Shown: positions 25,867 through 36,984 of the stretch, piece after piece
Layout of the letters: every line of letters begins with the position of its first letter
Numbering within the stretch: the stretch's first letter is position 1
Assembly (NCBI GenBank): GCA_008694505.1
Contig: VZDJ01000219.1
Coordinates: 420,849 to 484,848 of the forward strand
Direction of reading: 5' to 3'
Source: Cyanoderma ruficeps
Lineage: Eukaryota > Chordata > Aves > Passeriformes > Timaliidae
Length of the DNA: 64,000 nt
The notes under the pieces: generated by a model
Databases searched by the model: none
What the model was told of the DNA's origin: nothing
The model's input: the letters and a program-made list of their open reading frames with translations, nothing else
Translations under genes and position numbers: made by a program

Positions 25867-26452
25867 GTTTGTGCTTTTTGATTGACAATGGGGCATTTTC
25901 TTCATTTCCCAGCACCAGCTTCCTCTGCTTCATTGCAGGGAAGGCCAGCAGGCCCCATGTCTGATGGTCACCCCTTGGGCTGAGCTTTCTGTGGCAGCTG
26001 GCTTGGTATGGCTGGTACATCTCCCTTTCCTGTGCCCCAAGATGAATGTCCACGAATGAGAAAAAAAACACCAATTTTTTCAAAGATATTTGCATGACCA
26101 GGGAGTTTAATTTTCAGTTTCAGCAGTGACTTGGATGCTAAGAAACAGAAGTGCATGACTGGAGGGCTCAGTGCAGCCTCATGCAGAGCCATGTCCTAAA
26201 GTTCTCCATGAACAGTTTGGGGTGCACAAATGGCCCAATACACTCCCAGTTAGAGGTGTGGGCACAGCTCCCAAAAACCCAGATGCTGACCCACATTTGG
26301 TCATGGGCACTGAGGGTGCAGCAGGTTTTTTTGCACAGCCCAGGCCTACTCAAACTGCAGTGAAATCCAGCAAGAAATGAAGTGCTAAAGCCAGGTCAGT
26401 GTATGTCCACAATGAAGCGCAACTACTAAATATCAAGGTTTTCTGCATGGAG

Positions 26453-26511
26453 CTTGGACCTGGACCTGGACCTGGACATGGACCTGGACCTGGACCTGGA
26501 CCTGGACCTGT
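26453..26511. repeat. (GGACCT)n hexamer repeat
   Basis: About ten copies of a 6-bp unit, one of them changed to GGACAT. In frame it would read as alternating Pro-Gly on one strand and on the other as Arg-Ser or Pro-Gly. It is intronic and is the source of the low-complexity ORFs around it. Confidence 0.9.
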
Positions 26512-27837
26512 CCCACCCCACCCCACCAGATGCACAGGTTGGGAGCAGTTGCCTGACACTGCTGTGACTGCTCCAACCTCTGGCTGTCCTTTGCAGTAGC
26601 CTGGCCAGGAGCTGAGCCACTGACATCAGGCTTGGCCTCTGATTCATCTGTGTTTTACTGAGGTGTCTTTCAGTCCCTTCTTTGTTGGCCACTTGCAGGT
26701 CACTGTTGGCACCGTGAGATCTTGTGGGTGGCATCTGAGAGTGAGGAAGGTCTGGCGTGTACCAGGTGTACAGCCTCCAGCTCTGCTCACAAAATGTTGG
26801 AAAACAGATGTTAAAATGCCATAAAGATAAAGGCCTCTTAAGCTCCGAGGAAAGAGAGGTCTGTTGAGAAGGGAGAGAGTTGTGGAACAGGGAGGTGACA
26901 GCTGGGACTTCAAGAAAACTAGGGATATGTGCAGAACTATCCAAGGAATATCCAGAAGAAAAGATGTGAAGTGAGGGAGGTAGACAAGTGCCTGGGGGAG
27001 AAGTGTTTGCCCACACCAGGCTGGGCTCCCGTGGCTTCCCAGGCTCAGCTGCAGCTGCAGTGGGTGCAGGTGCTGCTCAGCCTGGGTGGTTCTGCACGTC
27101 CTGCTGCACCCCTGCCCATGGCCCTGTGCTCCCCAAACCTGGCTCAGCTGGGGAGTGCTGTGGGGAGCTACTCAAGGGCTGGTGCCAATGCCTGGTGGCC
27201 TTTGACTGCAGGGCACCTTCCCTGAGCATCCCATGGATGTGTAGCTGGTGCCCATGAGCTGGCACATCTGGGCCCATCAGGTGACCTAAGCCAGGACAGC
27301 CTGAGAGAGCCTCACATTTGGACAGCATGTGAGACCCCTTCAGCTTTCTTCTCTGTCCCTTCCTCTCTGTTAACACAGAGACTGTGCACGTGCTTTCTCT
27401 CTAACACCCCGTGAACACCCCGTGGGTTCTGGGGTCACCACGGGGAGATGCTTTCCACAGCCAGTGCTCACTGTCGCCTGAGCAGCTGCTCACTGCTTTT
27501 GGTGCCTCTTGCCAGTCCCCAGAGCAGCTCCGCGGAGTCTCTGAAAGTAGCATCCAGCCCATCTCAGTCTTCCTGCCAGCTGGTGCTTCTAGCAGGTGAG
27601 AAGGAAGGAGGCAGGCAGAGCAGGACAGAGCAGGAGGGGTTTGGCTGCCTGCTTGAAGACCCAGGCCTAAACCAGAGCTGGAACACTGATGTTGCAGGTG
27701 CCTGGTTAAAGCAAAGAGTAAATACGCATGTAAAGCCTTTATTTTTTCCATTCATCACAATGCACTTTTTATTTCTGACCTTAGCCTCAAGAACTGTGCC
27801 AGACATGTTCTGTGATTTCTCCCCTTTTCCCCTCCAG

Positions 27838-27914
27838 ATGTCCAAATGGATTCTTCGGACAGAGATGTTTGGAGAAACTGCCTTTGCGATTGTACATGCC
27901 AGATCCTAAGCAAA
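27838..27914 (+). CDS. NRG2: NRG2 exon: alpha-type C-terminal EGF segment
   Basis: This 77-bp exon follows a long pyrimidine tract ending cccctccag and has donor gtatgt. It completes the Lys codon left by the previous exon, then encodes CPNGFFGQRCLEKLPLRLYM and PDPKQ, supplying EGF cysteines 5 and 6. By position and sequence it is the counterpart of the NRG1 alpha exon. The Lys in CLEK is the residue that distinguishes NRG2-alpha from NRG2-beta in mutagenesis of mammalian ligands. Alpha forms are generally weaker ErbB4 agonists than beta forms. It leaves in phase 1 and joins either the microexon or the transmembrane exon. It is mutually exclusive with the exon 251 bp downstream. Confidence 0.97.
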
Positions 27915-28165
27915 GTATGTTTGAAGACAAAAAATGCACCACACTACTTAAAACCTCCCGGGCACAGCGGTGGATGTAGAGTGGTCTAGTCAGGGATGGT
28001 TCTTGGTGTCAGCTTTGGGTAGGGCTTAGGGCTGCAGGTAAGGGTGAAGGCTGAAAGCAGACAGATAGGAACCCTGGAAGGGATCAGAAGGGGCCTCAGT
28101 TCAGCCTGTTTGGGTGTCATTTTGCTATCTTGTTTCTCTCTTTCTGGTTTTCTCTCTTCCGGTAG
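27915..28165 (+). other. NRG2: Short 251-bp intron between the alpha and beta exons
   Basis: This is by far the shortest NRG2 intron here. If retained after the alpha exon, the frame runs on for 21 codons (from the split AGT codon) to a TAG at 27977-27979. It contains no other signal that I recognise. Confidence 0.8.
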
Positions 28166-28224
28166 GTGTCCGATCGAATTCACAGGAGACCGGTGTCAGC
28201 ATTTCGCAATGGTCAGCTTCTCCA
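28166..28224 (+). CDS. NRG2: NRG2 exon: beta-type C-terminal EGF segment
   Basis: This 59-bp exon lies between an acceptor ending cttccggtag and donor gtatgt. It completes the Lys codon and encodes CPIEFTGDRCQHFAMVSFS, again giving EGF cysteines 5 and 6. TGDRCQ and the AMxxFS tail match NRG2-beta (CPVGYTGDRCQQFAMVNFS in mammals) and parallel NRG1-beta. The Gln after Cys6 and the Phe two residues further, both kept here, correspond to the positions called Q43 and F45 in studies of NRG2-beta; they affect receptor affinity and agonist efficacy. The second Gln of mammals is His here. It enters in phase 2 and leaves in phase 1, exactly like the alpha exon. Confidence 0.97.
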
Positions 28225-28569
28225 GTATGTCTCTTTCTACTTCTCTCTCTCCTTGTTGTTGTAGCTCTGTGTCATGTCCTTAAAGCAGGTTCTTCTGTTC
28301 TCCAAGAGCCCTCTTCCTGTCTTGTGCACTCCCAGCTCTGCTTGGTCCTAAGAGGAGCTGTGATGGTGTCCAAGAGGAGAACTGGGGCTCGTTATCTCCC
28401 CATGTGTTAGAACAGGCTCTGCTTTCACTTCTGATTGAACTGAATGCTGCTTGCTCTTTTCAGACAAAAGGCAAACGAGGCCCGAGTTTATGTGATGGGT
28501 GTGCTGTGTGAGATGAGCCTGTGCTGTGTGAGGAGCTGGGCCTGCCAGCACTGCTGTCCCAACATGGGC

Positions 28570-29366
28570 TGTGCTGTGCAGGGCAGGAGACGTGCATTTC
28601 CCTGTGCTGTGCAGGGCAGGAGACGTGCATTCCCCTGTGCTGTGCAGGGCAGGAGATGGGCATTCCCCTGTGCTGTGCAGGACAGGAGATGGGCATTCCC
28701 CTGTGCTGTGCCGGACAGGAGATGGGCATTTCCCTGTGCTGCACAGGGCAGGAGATGGGCATTTCCCTGTGCTGCACAGGGCAGGAGATGGGCATTCCCC
28801 TGTGCTGTGCAGGACAGGAGATGGGCATTTCCCTGTGCTGCACAGGGCAGGAGATGGGCATTTCCCTGTGCTGTGCAGGACAGGAGACGTGCATTTCCCT
28901 GTGCTGTGCAAGGCAGGAGACATGCATTTCCCTGTGCTGTGCAAGGCTGAATTTGAACATTTTCCTGTGCTGTGCAGGGCAGGAGATGTGCATTTCCCTG
29001 TACTGTACAGGGCAGAAGATGGGCATTTCCCTGTGTTGTGCAGGGCAGGATTTGGGCATTCCCCTGTGCTGTGCTGGACAGGAGATGGACATTTCCCTGT
29101 GCTGTGCTGGACAGCAGATGTGCATTTCCCCTGTGCTGTGTGGGACAGAATTTGGGCATTTCCCTGTGCTGTACAGAGCAGAATTTGGGCATTTCCCCTG
29201 TGCTGTGCAGGGCAGGAGATGTTCATTTTTGGTGTGCTGTGTGGGACAGAATTTGGGCATTTCCCTGTGCTGTGCAGGGCAGGATTTGGGCATTTCCCTG
29301 TGCTGTGCAGGGCAGGATTTGGGCATTTTTGCTGTGCTGTGCAGGGCAGGAGATGGGCATCTCCCC
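28570..29366. repeat. 33-bp minisatellite (about 24 copies)
   Basis: Tandem units of the form ctgtgctgtgcagggcagg followed by agatgggcatttcc repeat with a 33-bp period over about 800 bp. Variant subtypes include agacgtgcattt and atttgggcattt, and a few units are a base longer or shorter. As 33 is eleven codons and the unit lacks stops, long ORFs open on both strands, the largest 356 codons (minus) and 325 codons (plus), each an 11-residue repeat such as GRRWAFPCAVQ. They lack neighbours, conservation signs or start context, so I treat them as artefacts. The array starts 345 bp after the beta exon donor. Confidence 0.93.
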
Positions 29367-32300
29367 ACCACTCCTGCGAGGGGGTGTGAGTCACATCGAG
29401 AGTGTGTAATGAAGTCACTTTACAGTTTGTGGCACAGAGGTCACGCTGGTGGCTGCCACTGCCTCAGGGCTTCCCAGCCTCACTGCCATGCAGGATAAAC
29501 CTGCCAAATGGGCATCAGACTGGGTCCCTCCTGGACACAGAGGTGTTCCTGTCTCTCCTAGGACAGCCTTGCATATGGGATTGAGCCTAACTACAGTGAC
29601 ACATCCTTTAATGCATTCAGTGGGTGTTAATACCCTAAAGCCTTGGCACTTTGTGCTTCCCAGTTTCTAGTTTCCAGTTCCTACAGGTCTCACTTGTAGA
29701 CATAACCAGCTCATTGTGGTCAAGGTGGATAATTTTTCTATGCAGTCGATGTCCCAGCATCAGTGGGATCCTGGTCTGGGTAAGGAGTGACCTGGAAGGA
29801 GATGTTACAGAGCAGGAAACCTCTGACCCTCCCTGTGACCCTTCTGTGACTGTCCCTGAAACCCACCCTGCCTCCAAGCTGGCTGCTAGGACCCACCACA
29901 AATGGTTTGGTTTTTAGAAGAGGCTTTTTAAAAAGAGCCAAGAAAGAGGCTTCAATTAGTGGTAACCAGAGGAGAAATGCCTCTTCACGATGGCTCCTTG
30001 ATTGCCAGAGCCCCTCTCCCACTGCTCTGGGAGGAATCCTGCCGTCCTCATCCTGAACTGGCAATTGCAGGAGCCTCATTAGCACGTGCTAATAGCTGGC
30101 AAGTGCTGGAATTAGACTCCCTTGCATGGAGCATACAGACAAGATGCAAATGAACTTTGTGGGGCCCTCGGGACAGCTCAATGTTTTTACATTGCCTTTT
30201 GTTCCAAATTGGCTTCCCAAGCTGAAACCTCCATTGATTTATCCTCCCAGACTCCAATATCCAAGCAAGATCTTTGAAAAATGACGGCCCAGGATGTTCT
30301 ATTTCGGTCTTTCACCTGATGCTGAAGGGTTTCCTTCCCTGTTGGAAGCCCTGGGTGTCAGGGCCCTGGCTGCAGCCGGCAGTGGGATGCTCACCCCGTG
30401 GAGCTGATTTGTAGCTTGTTTCATAAGGTGGTGTCCAACAGGCTCAAACATTATTGCTGCCGTGTTGCAAAACCAAAACAGGCGTGAAAATGAGTTTTAT
30501 GTCAGGAAAATGCCTTTTGAGAGCATTAATGGCAACAGTAAACAGCCTGGGGTTTTTTTTCCCCAACTTGCAGAACCCAGCTTTTTATGGGACAGAGATT
30601 TGTTTTAATTTTGTTCCCCTGTTAGAGAAACAATGCCAGCTTTAAAACTGACACATGTACATTTCCTTACCTCAAGTCTGCTTTAACCACAGCATAGTAA
30701 GGTAAAAACAGCTTAACAATCCAGACTACCTGTCTGAACTTGGATAAAATTCATATAAGAAGATGATTCATACGTGTTTATAGCTGTTTTCACTTTCAGG
30801 TCACAGTTGGGTAATATAGATAGCAGCAGCACTGAGGAAAAGCAGCTCGCACTGAACTTGCTGTTTTTCTGAGTAGGAAAAGCGTTTCACTCAACTGTGG
30901 ACCCTGCAAATGCTTCCCTTCTACTTTGATCAATAATTAGGGCGCAGTAGAAGTTGCTGATGTTCCATAATTCACTCAGTGCATCATCCCATATGGGTTC
31001 TGACAGGTCAAAAGCTGAAACAGATTAAATGAGGTTCAGGCATTTCCACTGGAAATAAAATAGCTCTGTCCTGATTCATGTTTTGAGAACGCTGCCAGCA
31101 TTTGACAGATACTTAAATAAGGACACCTATATTGGTGTTGTTTTAAATGTATTTGGGGTATTTCAGGTTTTCAGGCCTAGACTGGATCCTCCTGATTCTT
31201 TAATATGAATATTAAAGATGACAATGACTATTAGTAGGTGTATCCCAGGGCTGAGTGAGAGTCTCTGCAGAGCGAGCTAAGCTGAAGGTGCTGTTCTGAA
31301 AAGATATTTTGCTGAATTTGGGCCACAGATGGAGATGGTGCAGCATCCCAGCATCGTGCCAGATGTTGTGTGTCCTCCTTTCCGGAGCAGCTTCCTACCT
31401 CTGTGGTTTAAACCCTAATTCACATTTTGCTCAGGTAAAACTCCTCCTGTTCTCCCGGAGTTCAGGCTGTCTTTGTCTCTTTGACAGGTAGTTCTGGAGG
31501 TTTATTTTTCTCTGATTGCCCAAAACACCTGCTAGACCACTGCAGTCATTAAGATGAAAATTAGGTGTATTTAGGTAGATTTTCTCACATGTGATGTTTC
31601 TTTACGTTGCTGTTCCAACCATATGAGCAGGTGCCTACTGCCAGCCCTTCTGGATATATACACCACTGCTTCAAAATGAAGAGAAAATGTTAAAGATGGT
31701 TTTTTTTTCCATGTCATGATCACACTTGCTATTTTCTACCAGATTGGTGCAGAGAAACTCACTAGGAATTGCATTAGTGGGGTAGTTCAGAGAACCCCCA
31801 GTCTGTCCCGACTCTGGCCACAAATAAGGCTGATGGATCAAGGGTAGGAGATCATTTTGTTTAGGCTTTAACTAACTTGTGAGAAGAAAACTTTGCAGAG
31901 GGACATTAAAGCAACACTTACATCAGTTGAAATTTAAGCTGCAGAGAATTAATGGCAGTGAACAGAGGGGACAGTGATTGTCTGCAATTGCTGCATGAAA
32001 CTGAGGGATGCCCTGGCAGATGAGAACAGAGTTATTTTCATGGCTGATGAGTCACTAAATCCTCTTACTAAAACGTATTTGACATCAAGGTCCTCATGAC
32101 TCTGTGTCTCCACAGACAAACTGGTGGGAGCAGCTGTCAGGTGGCTCCTGTGGCACAGGTACCTGCAGAGCCACAGATCACAGGTGTGCCTGTCCCTGCA
32201 GGAGTGAGAACACCTCAAACTCTTGCTCCACAGCCAGAATGAATCCCCAGCAATGCTATCCATGGGCCATTCAGCCTCTGCAGCCAGCTTTTCCTCTCTT

Positions 32301-34860
32301 CTGGTGCACCTGAGTGAAGAGTGCAGCAAGATCCAAAAGGGTCAGGAATTCTTCCTGGGAGCTGCCGGGTGCTGGAGGCTCACCCAGTGCAGAACTGTCT
32401 CCTGGGCCCAGCTCCACAGGCACAGCTGTGGCTTGCAGCTCTTCCCAGAAGGCAGAACCATGTCCAAAATCATCCTTCCAAGAAACTCTTTTTTCAAAGC
32501 TGCACTGGCACCTGTATTTCACAGCTGCCAATTCTATGTCAGATCAAGATCTACCTCTGTCTTCTCTCTTCTACAAGCAACTTTTCAGGTCTTTGTTGAA
32601 TCCTCCTGGAAGCTTACTAATAACTTGTCAGGCTTTGGGCTGGCTGGTTGCAAGGGTTTTGTTAAACATGTTGGCAGCTATTCCAGTCCTGGTGCAGCTG
32701 AGATCCTGGAATTTAAACGTGGTCAGAAGGAACATTTATATGTTTCCTAAGTCTGCGCATTTGGATTCTTTCCACTTGTGATTTATGGAACAATTTAGAA
32801 AATTGGGATAAAGTTTTATATTTGTGCTTTCCTCTTGCCTGTGGAAACCGAAACTTCATCTTCACTTTGCTGTTTATTCATCTCCACAAATAATCATCAC
32901 CAATCTGGAGGACAAATGTCATACCATTCATCTTGGTTAGTGAAACATTTTCATTTTCTACTTTGTGATCCAATTAAAATTGCAGGCTGTAGCCTGCCTG
33001 CAAACACCCTCAAACAGAGCTGACACTCATATGCAATGTCATCTAGCATATTCTCCATTTCTACCCCATATTTAATTCTTGATTTCTTTACAAATTAAAT
33101 TTTAATTTGCAGTTGGAGCCTTTCCTACTGCTCTGCTTGGGAACACAGAGCAGGATTTCCAGGTATCCCTTGGGAGAGCAGCTTTGTCTTCAGCGTGTTC
33201 CCACAGCAGCACGGGAACTGGCTGCAGTGCTGCTGGCCAAGCCATTGTGGAGCCGTGTGGGTTTATTGGGTGGGAGGCTCCTTGTTTTCCTGGAGGATGG
33301 TCCCTTTCCCCCAGCACTCACCAGGCCGTGGCCAGGGGCGTGTTGGTCACCACCCTGACAGGGGGGAGTGACCCTTCTGATGGGTGGCCTCTGGAACCTG
33401 GCTCCTCGTGCTGAGGTGAAGTGTCCCCGTGAGCAGAGGGATAAATGTACCACTTCAAGCTCTTCTGGGAAGGTCAGGATCTGAATTTTAGCTTCTCTGT
33501 TCACCTCACTTATTCAGCAGTGGCTTCCTACCTGCCGTGACTGCAATGTAAAAATGATAAGTGAAAAATTACTTCTTTATTTGAAATTCCTGCTTCCTTC
33601 TCCACCTCGCTGCCTCATCTGCCCCCCAGACCAATATTTGGCAGCACTTTAAACTCCACAGGCATTCTGCAGCTTCCATTCAGTGACGGGGTAACTGCTG
33701 ACCGCTGAATTACAGGGTGATGGCTGTGTTTGGTGTGGCTGGGTAATTACAGGGTGTGTGTGGTTTAGCACGGCAGGGTTATCCCTCTCCCCAGGACACA
33801 GCACAGGTCACTGGGATCTCCTGAAGTTAATTGCACGCCCATCCACAGCGGATTTTGAATACTCTGTTGTTTTGTGTTTGGACTCGTGATACCGACCAAA
33901 TTCGTTTTATTGCTGCAGAACTGGAGAAGGTGAACGGCTGTGGAGTTTGTGGGACATTTACAGACTTTCTGTCCTGGAGATCCCACGTGTCACCCAGCCC
34001 TTAACACAGGCACAGTGTCCTCTGTCCCCATCTGACCCCCTGTCTCGCATTGCTCCCTGTACGCCCTGGGAAAACCTGGATCAGAGTCCTGCAAGTGCTG
34101 CTCTTGTCAATACAATTGATCAGCAACAAAATTAGCGTCAATTTATTATCTTGCTAGTCCTCAGATGTCAGTTCTCCACTTTGTTTCTTGCCTTGGAGCA
34201 TGCTCTGTGTCCCAGAGAGTGTATTTTGAGGGAATAATGTGCAGTAACTAAACATCTTGTCGACGTTCTTGGGCCATCTGAAGACCAAGTGAGCACAGCC
34301 ACAGTTTCCACAGCTGTTTGCTAAGGCTTTTATCCTTTTTAATCATCCAATAAATCTACAGCTTAGTAAGAGTCATCTTGCTTGAGGTGTTACTCCTCCA
34401 GGAATACTTTACATTAAATGAGTTTGTCTGTCCTTCTTTTAAAATAACTACAATACATCATAGTCACAAAGTCACTGCCGAGGAAGTAAATGTAGGACTT
34501 TGTCTTTTTGTCTGCTGCTGAGAAAAAGCGTTTTCAGAAAGATGCAGGAGGCACATCTGGAATGAGATTTTCCAAATAAACCCTCATGTGCCCAGTCCAG
34601 GTATCTTGGGGAGTGCCACAGCAGCTCAGGGGGCTCAGCTGTGGCCCCTTGCCCTGGCCAGGGAGGATGTGTGGACTGCAGGCAGAGGGATGATGATGAT
34701 GATGATGAAGGTTTTGAGAAAAATGCTGTGCCCATTTCCTCAGCCTACAGCTGCCATCTCAGGGCTGTCTCACTCCAGTTTATTTGTGTGGTAGCCTCTG
34801 GATAAATTGCTTCCAATGGAGCTCGACCTGTTGAAGCCAGAGAGGACAACAAGGAGAGAT

Positions 34861-35008
34861 TTAGAGGGCTTGGAGTGACAGAACAAGGGGGAATGGCTTC
34901 AAGCTGACAGAGAGCAGGTTTGGAATGGATATCAGCAAGGAATCCTTCCCTGTGATGGTAATGAGACACTGGCACAGGTTTCCCAGCCCGCTGGGCTGTG
35001 TCTGCTCC
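34861..35008 (+). mobile_element. CR1 LINE fragment
   Basis: The sequence follows the CR1 reverse-transcriptase 3' region pattern: ggagtgacagaacaaggggg, aatggcttcaagctgacaga, then a gagacactggcacagg segment. These are landmark phrases of avian CR1 copies. It is truncated at both ends and diverged. Confidence 0.75.
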
Positions 35009-35640
35009 CTGAGGCTGGGGAGACAAAAGAAGCAGCAGTTCTGACATGAGAGGGACAGGGGGAAGGCTCAAACTCCTCAGGTCCTGCCCACCACCTCTGT
35101 TCTCATGGGTGTTCCTGAGTCTGCAAAAAATCATGAAAATGTTTGGAATTGCACCCATTTGTAGCTGCAGATGTTGCAGAAAATCCTGGGACAGGGAGAA
35201 ATGTGTGTGTGCAGATGGAGCAGCAGCTTAGATTTATGGATGAAATTTGAGGTGTCTCTACATGCATTTGTCAGTGTCAGGGGAACAGGTGTGTGCAATG
35301 GTAGGAAAACGTAGGAACAGGTCAGGGCTGGATGTGATAACCAAGTGGTTTAGGATGAATATATTCTGTCCAGTTCTCTGCTGCCCACCACATTGTGTCC
35401 ATGTCACTGCCACGTGTACGAAATGATTGGGAAATGCTCTGTAGGGTTTGCCATCCCTTTTACACAAATGTGAGATGTGAAGCAGAGAGCAGCTGGGGTT
35501 TGTGGCCTTTAAATTATACCAAATCTTAAAGAACCCCAACTTCCCCCTACAACCCACCCCCCCAACATCAGCATTGGTTTGAAAAGAAGAACCTGCTTTA
35601 GAACTCGTGTTTACATGTTCTGTAACAATTAGTGCTAATT

Positions 35641-35655
35641 CCCCCCCCCCCCCCC
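35641..35655. repeat. C homopolymer, 15 bp
   Basis: An uninterrupted run of 15 C residues, intronic in NRG2. Confidence 0.95.
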
Positions 35656-36535
35656 TAAATTTTGAACAGCGCTGCAAAAGAAAGCCAATATTTCTGTGCA
35701 GTACAAAGCAGTTCCTATGGAAAATGTAGCAAATAAATCTGGACCTCTCCAAGCTGCAAATAATCTTATATGTATGGTGATTGGGAACAGCAGAGCTCAC
35801 TTTTGTGTGTGCTGGTAAGTATGGAGAACTTTCATGTTTATGTAAGAAAATCTGTCTTTAGGTGAGGTCTGTACCAGGAAAATTGCTAAAATTCAGGATG
35901 CCTGTTTTGCAGTGTTGATTCATTGGATAAAACTCCTGTGCTTAGCACTGTCTCTGCAAGACAAACTGCAATCTTACTTGTGCTGAATATGAATCCGAAA
36001 GCACACGCTCTGATTTGGGCTTTTTGCAGCACACTGAAACAATGCAGACCCACGGCAGGAGTGCGGTTTGGAAGGTCACAGGCTCGAGGGGAGCTCTCGG
36101 TGCAATTTGCACTTTCAGATGCGTTGCCTTGCCTGGGCACCTCATCCCTCCCAGCATCCGTGGTTGGCAGGGCAGGGCTGGCAGGGCAGGGGATGGAGGG
36201 GTTGTGCTGCCAGGGCTGCTGTGCCCCCGGGCCAGGGCTGAGGGCGTGGGCAGCATGGTGCTGGCAAGCCCCAGGCCCCAGCAGGAGCCCTCCCAGCCCT
36301 GTGCCCAGCACTCCCCTCTGGAGCACCCCCCTGGGCACTCTGGGGCGTGGGGGACCAGCCAGGGCAGATTTGCCCTGTGGAGAGGGAATGAAAGGTTTTT
36401 ACCAGGCTCATGCAGTCTCTATGTGTTTTGACCTGTCAGGAGTTGTTTCAGAACAAGTGTACCTTTCCTATTTTTTTTTCCCCCTGCCTAAACAGTGACT
36501 TTCATATCAGGTACTAACAAACATGGCTCATCTCA

Positions 36536-36574
36536 AAAGAATTCATAATTAACTGAAAGAATTCATAATTAACT
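36536..36574. repeat. 20-bp tandem duplication
   Basis: The unit aaagaattcataattaact occurs twice with a 20-bp period, about 220 bp upstream of the microexon. No function is apparent. Confidence 0.9.
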
Positions 36575-36747
36575 TCCACTGCAATTTGTTTGGGTCTTTC
36601 TTTGCATAACATGTGAGCTGTGGTGGGGGTTTGAAATGCTCTGAAGCGTACAGTGTCTCTGTGTGAGTGCTGCTGAGCCTACCAAAAGCTAACCTGCTGT
36701 AACTGCACAGTGTGTGTGTTTGTATTTTAGAGTTCTCTGACAGACCT

Positions 36748-36795
36748 GTTTTTCTTTTTCTCTTTCTCTTCCTTGTCTTCTTTCTGCATTGGCAG
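36748..36795 (+). promoter_or_regulatory. NRG2: Pyrimidine tract and UGC element upstream of the NRG2 microexon
   Basis: A roughly 35-nt tract of TC-rich sequence (repeated TTTCTCTTT and TCTTC motifs) is followed by TGC at 36785-36787 and then attggcag at the splice acceptor. A long pyrimidine tract with UCUU motifs fits repression by PTBP1. A UGC placed between tract and acceptor is the arrangement reported for SRRM4 (nSR100)-activated neuronal microexons. The motifs are seen; the regulators are inferred. Confidence 0.5.
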
Positions 36796-36819
36796 AGCAT
36801 CTTGGATTTGAATTAAAGG
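36796..36819 (+). CDS. NRG2: NRG2 24-nt microexon: stalk segment KHLGFELKE
   Basis: The 24-nt exon lies between ttggcag and donor gtatgg and is phase 1 at both ends. With the flanking exons it encodes K-HLGFELK-E, identical to the optional segment of mammalian NRG2 and equivalent to HLGIEFME of NRG1. Skipping it joins the EGF exon directly to AEELYQKR with no frame change. The segment sits in the extracellular stalk between EGF and membrane, where NRG1 is cut by ADAM17 and BACE1. Choosing it should therefore change stalk length and possibly shedding (inferred by analogy). The flanking introns are 8.6 and 4.2 kb. Confidence 0.95.
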
Positions 36820-36954
36820 GTATGGAACAACCATTCATTTATTAATCAGAAGCCATTAAGAGCTTCCAACATTATATTTATGGCTTTAATGGGATGATTA
36901 AAAAATCAGCTGTTCTGTTCTCTTCCCTGGCATCAAGATAGATATTTGGATTGA

Positions 36955-36984
36955 AAACAAACAAACAAACAAAACAACAACCAA
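36955..36984. repeat. AAAC-rich simple repeat
   Basis: About five AAAC units followed by degenerate A/C-rich sequence. Confidence 0.85.

Larger units (their letters stand above)
18376..27837 (+). other. NRG2: NRG2 intron inside the EGF domain
   Basis: 9.5 kb with no recognised exon. It contains a minus-strand LTR-like segment (25582-25866), a GGACCT hexamer repeat (26453-26511) and several A- or T-rich stretches (for example 23,700-24,150). Nothing else could be identified. Confidence 0.5.
28225..36795 (+). other. NRG2: NRG2 intron between the beta exon and the microexon
   Basis: 8.6 kb with no further recognised exon. It holds the 33-bp minisatellite (28570-29366), a GATGAT run near 34690-34709, a CR1 fragment (34861-35008), a C homopolymer (35641-35655) and a 20-bp duplication (36536-36574). 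The stretch from about 30,400 to 31,950 is AT-rich unique sequence that could include conserved non-coding DNA. Confidence 0.5.

Noticed and set aside
26426..27016. 196-codon minus-strand ORF with an Arg-Ser repeat resembling an SR protein
   Set aside because: The RS run comes from the GGACCT hexamer repeat; the rest has no RRM or other domain and lies in an intron.
28570..29366. Regularly spaced repeats resembling a CRISPR array
   Set aside because: Units are contiguous with no unique spacers, and the window is a vertebrate nuclear genome.
28348..29418. 356-codon minus-strand ORF and several overlapping 230-325-codon ORFs on both strands
   Set aside because: All are by-products of the 33-bp stop-free tandem repeat. 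They overlap in several frames at once, show only an 11-residue repeat, and lie in an NRG2 intron.
35923..36498. 191-codon + strand ORF upstream of the microexon
   Set aside because: Pro/Gly/Cys-rich low-information frame in an intron, with no splice sites in NRG2 phase and no recognised domain.
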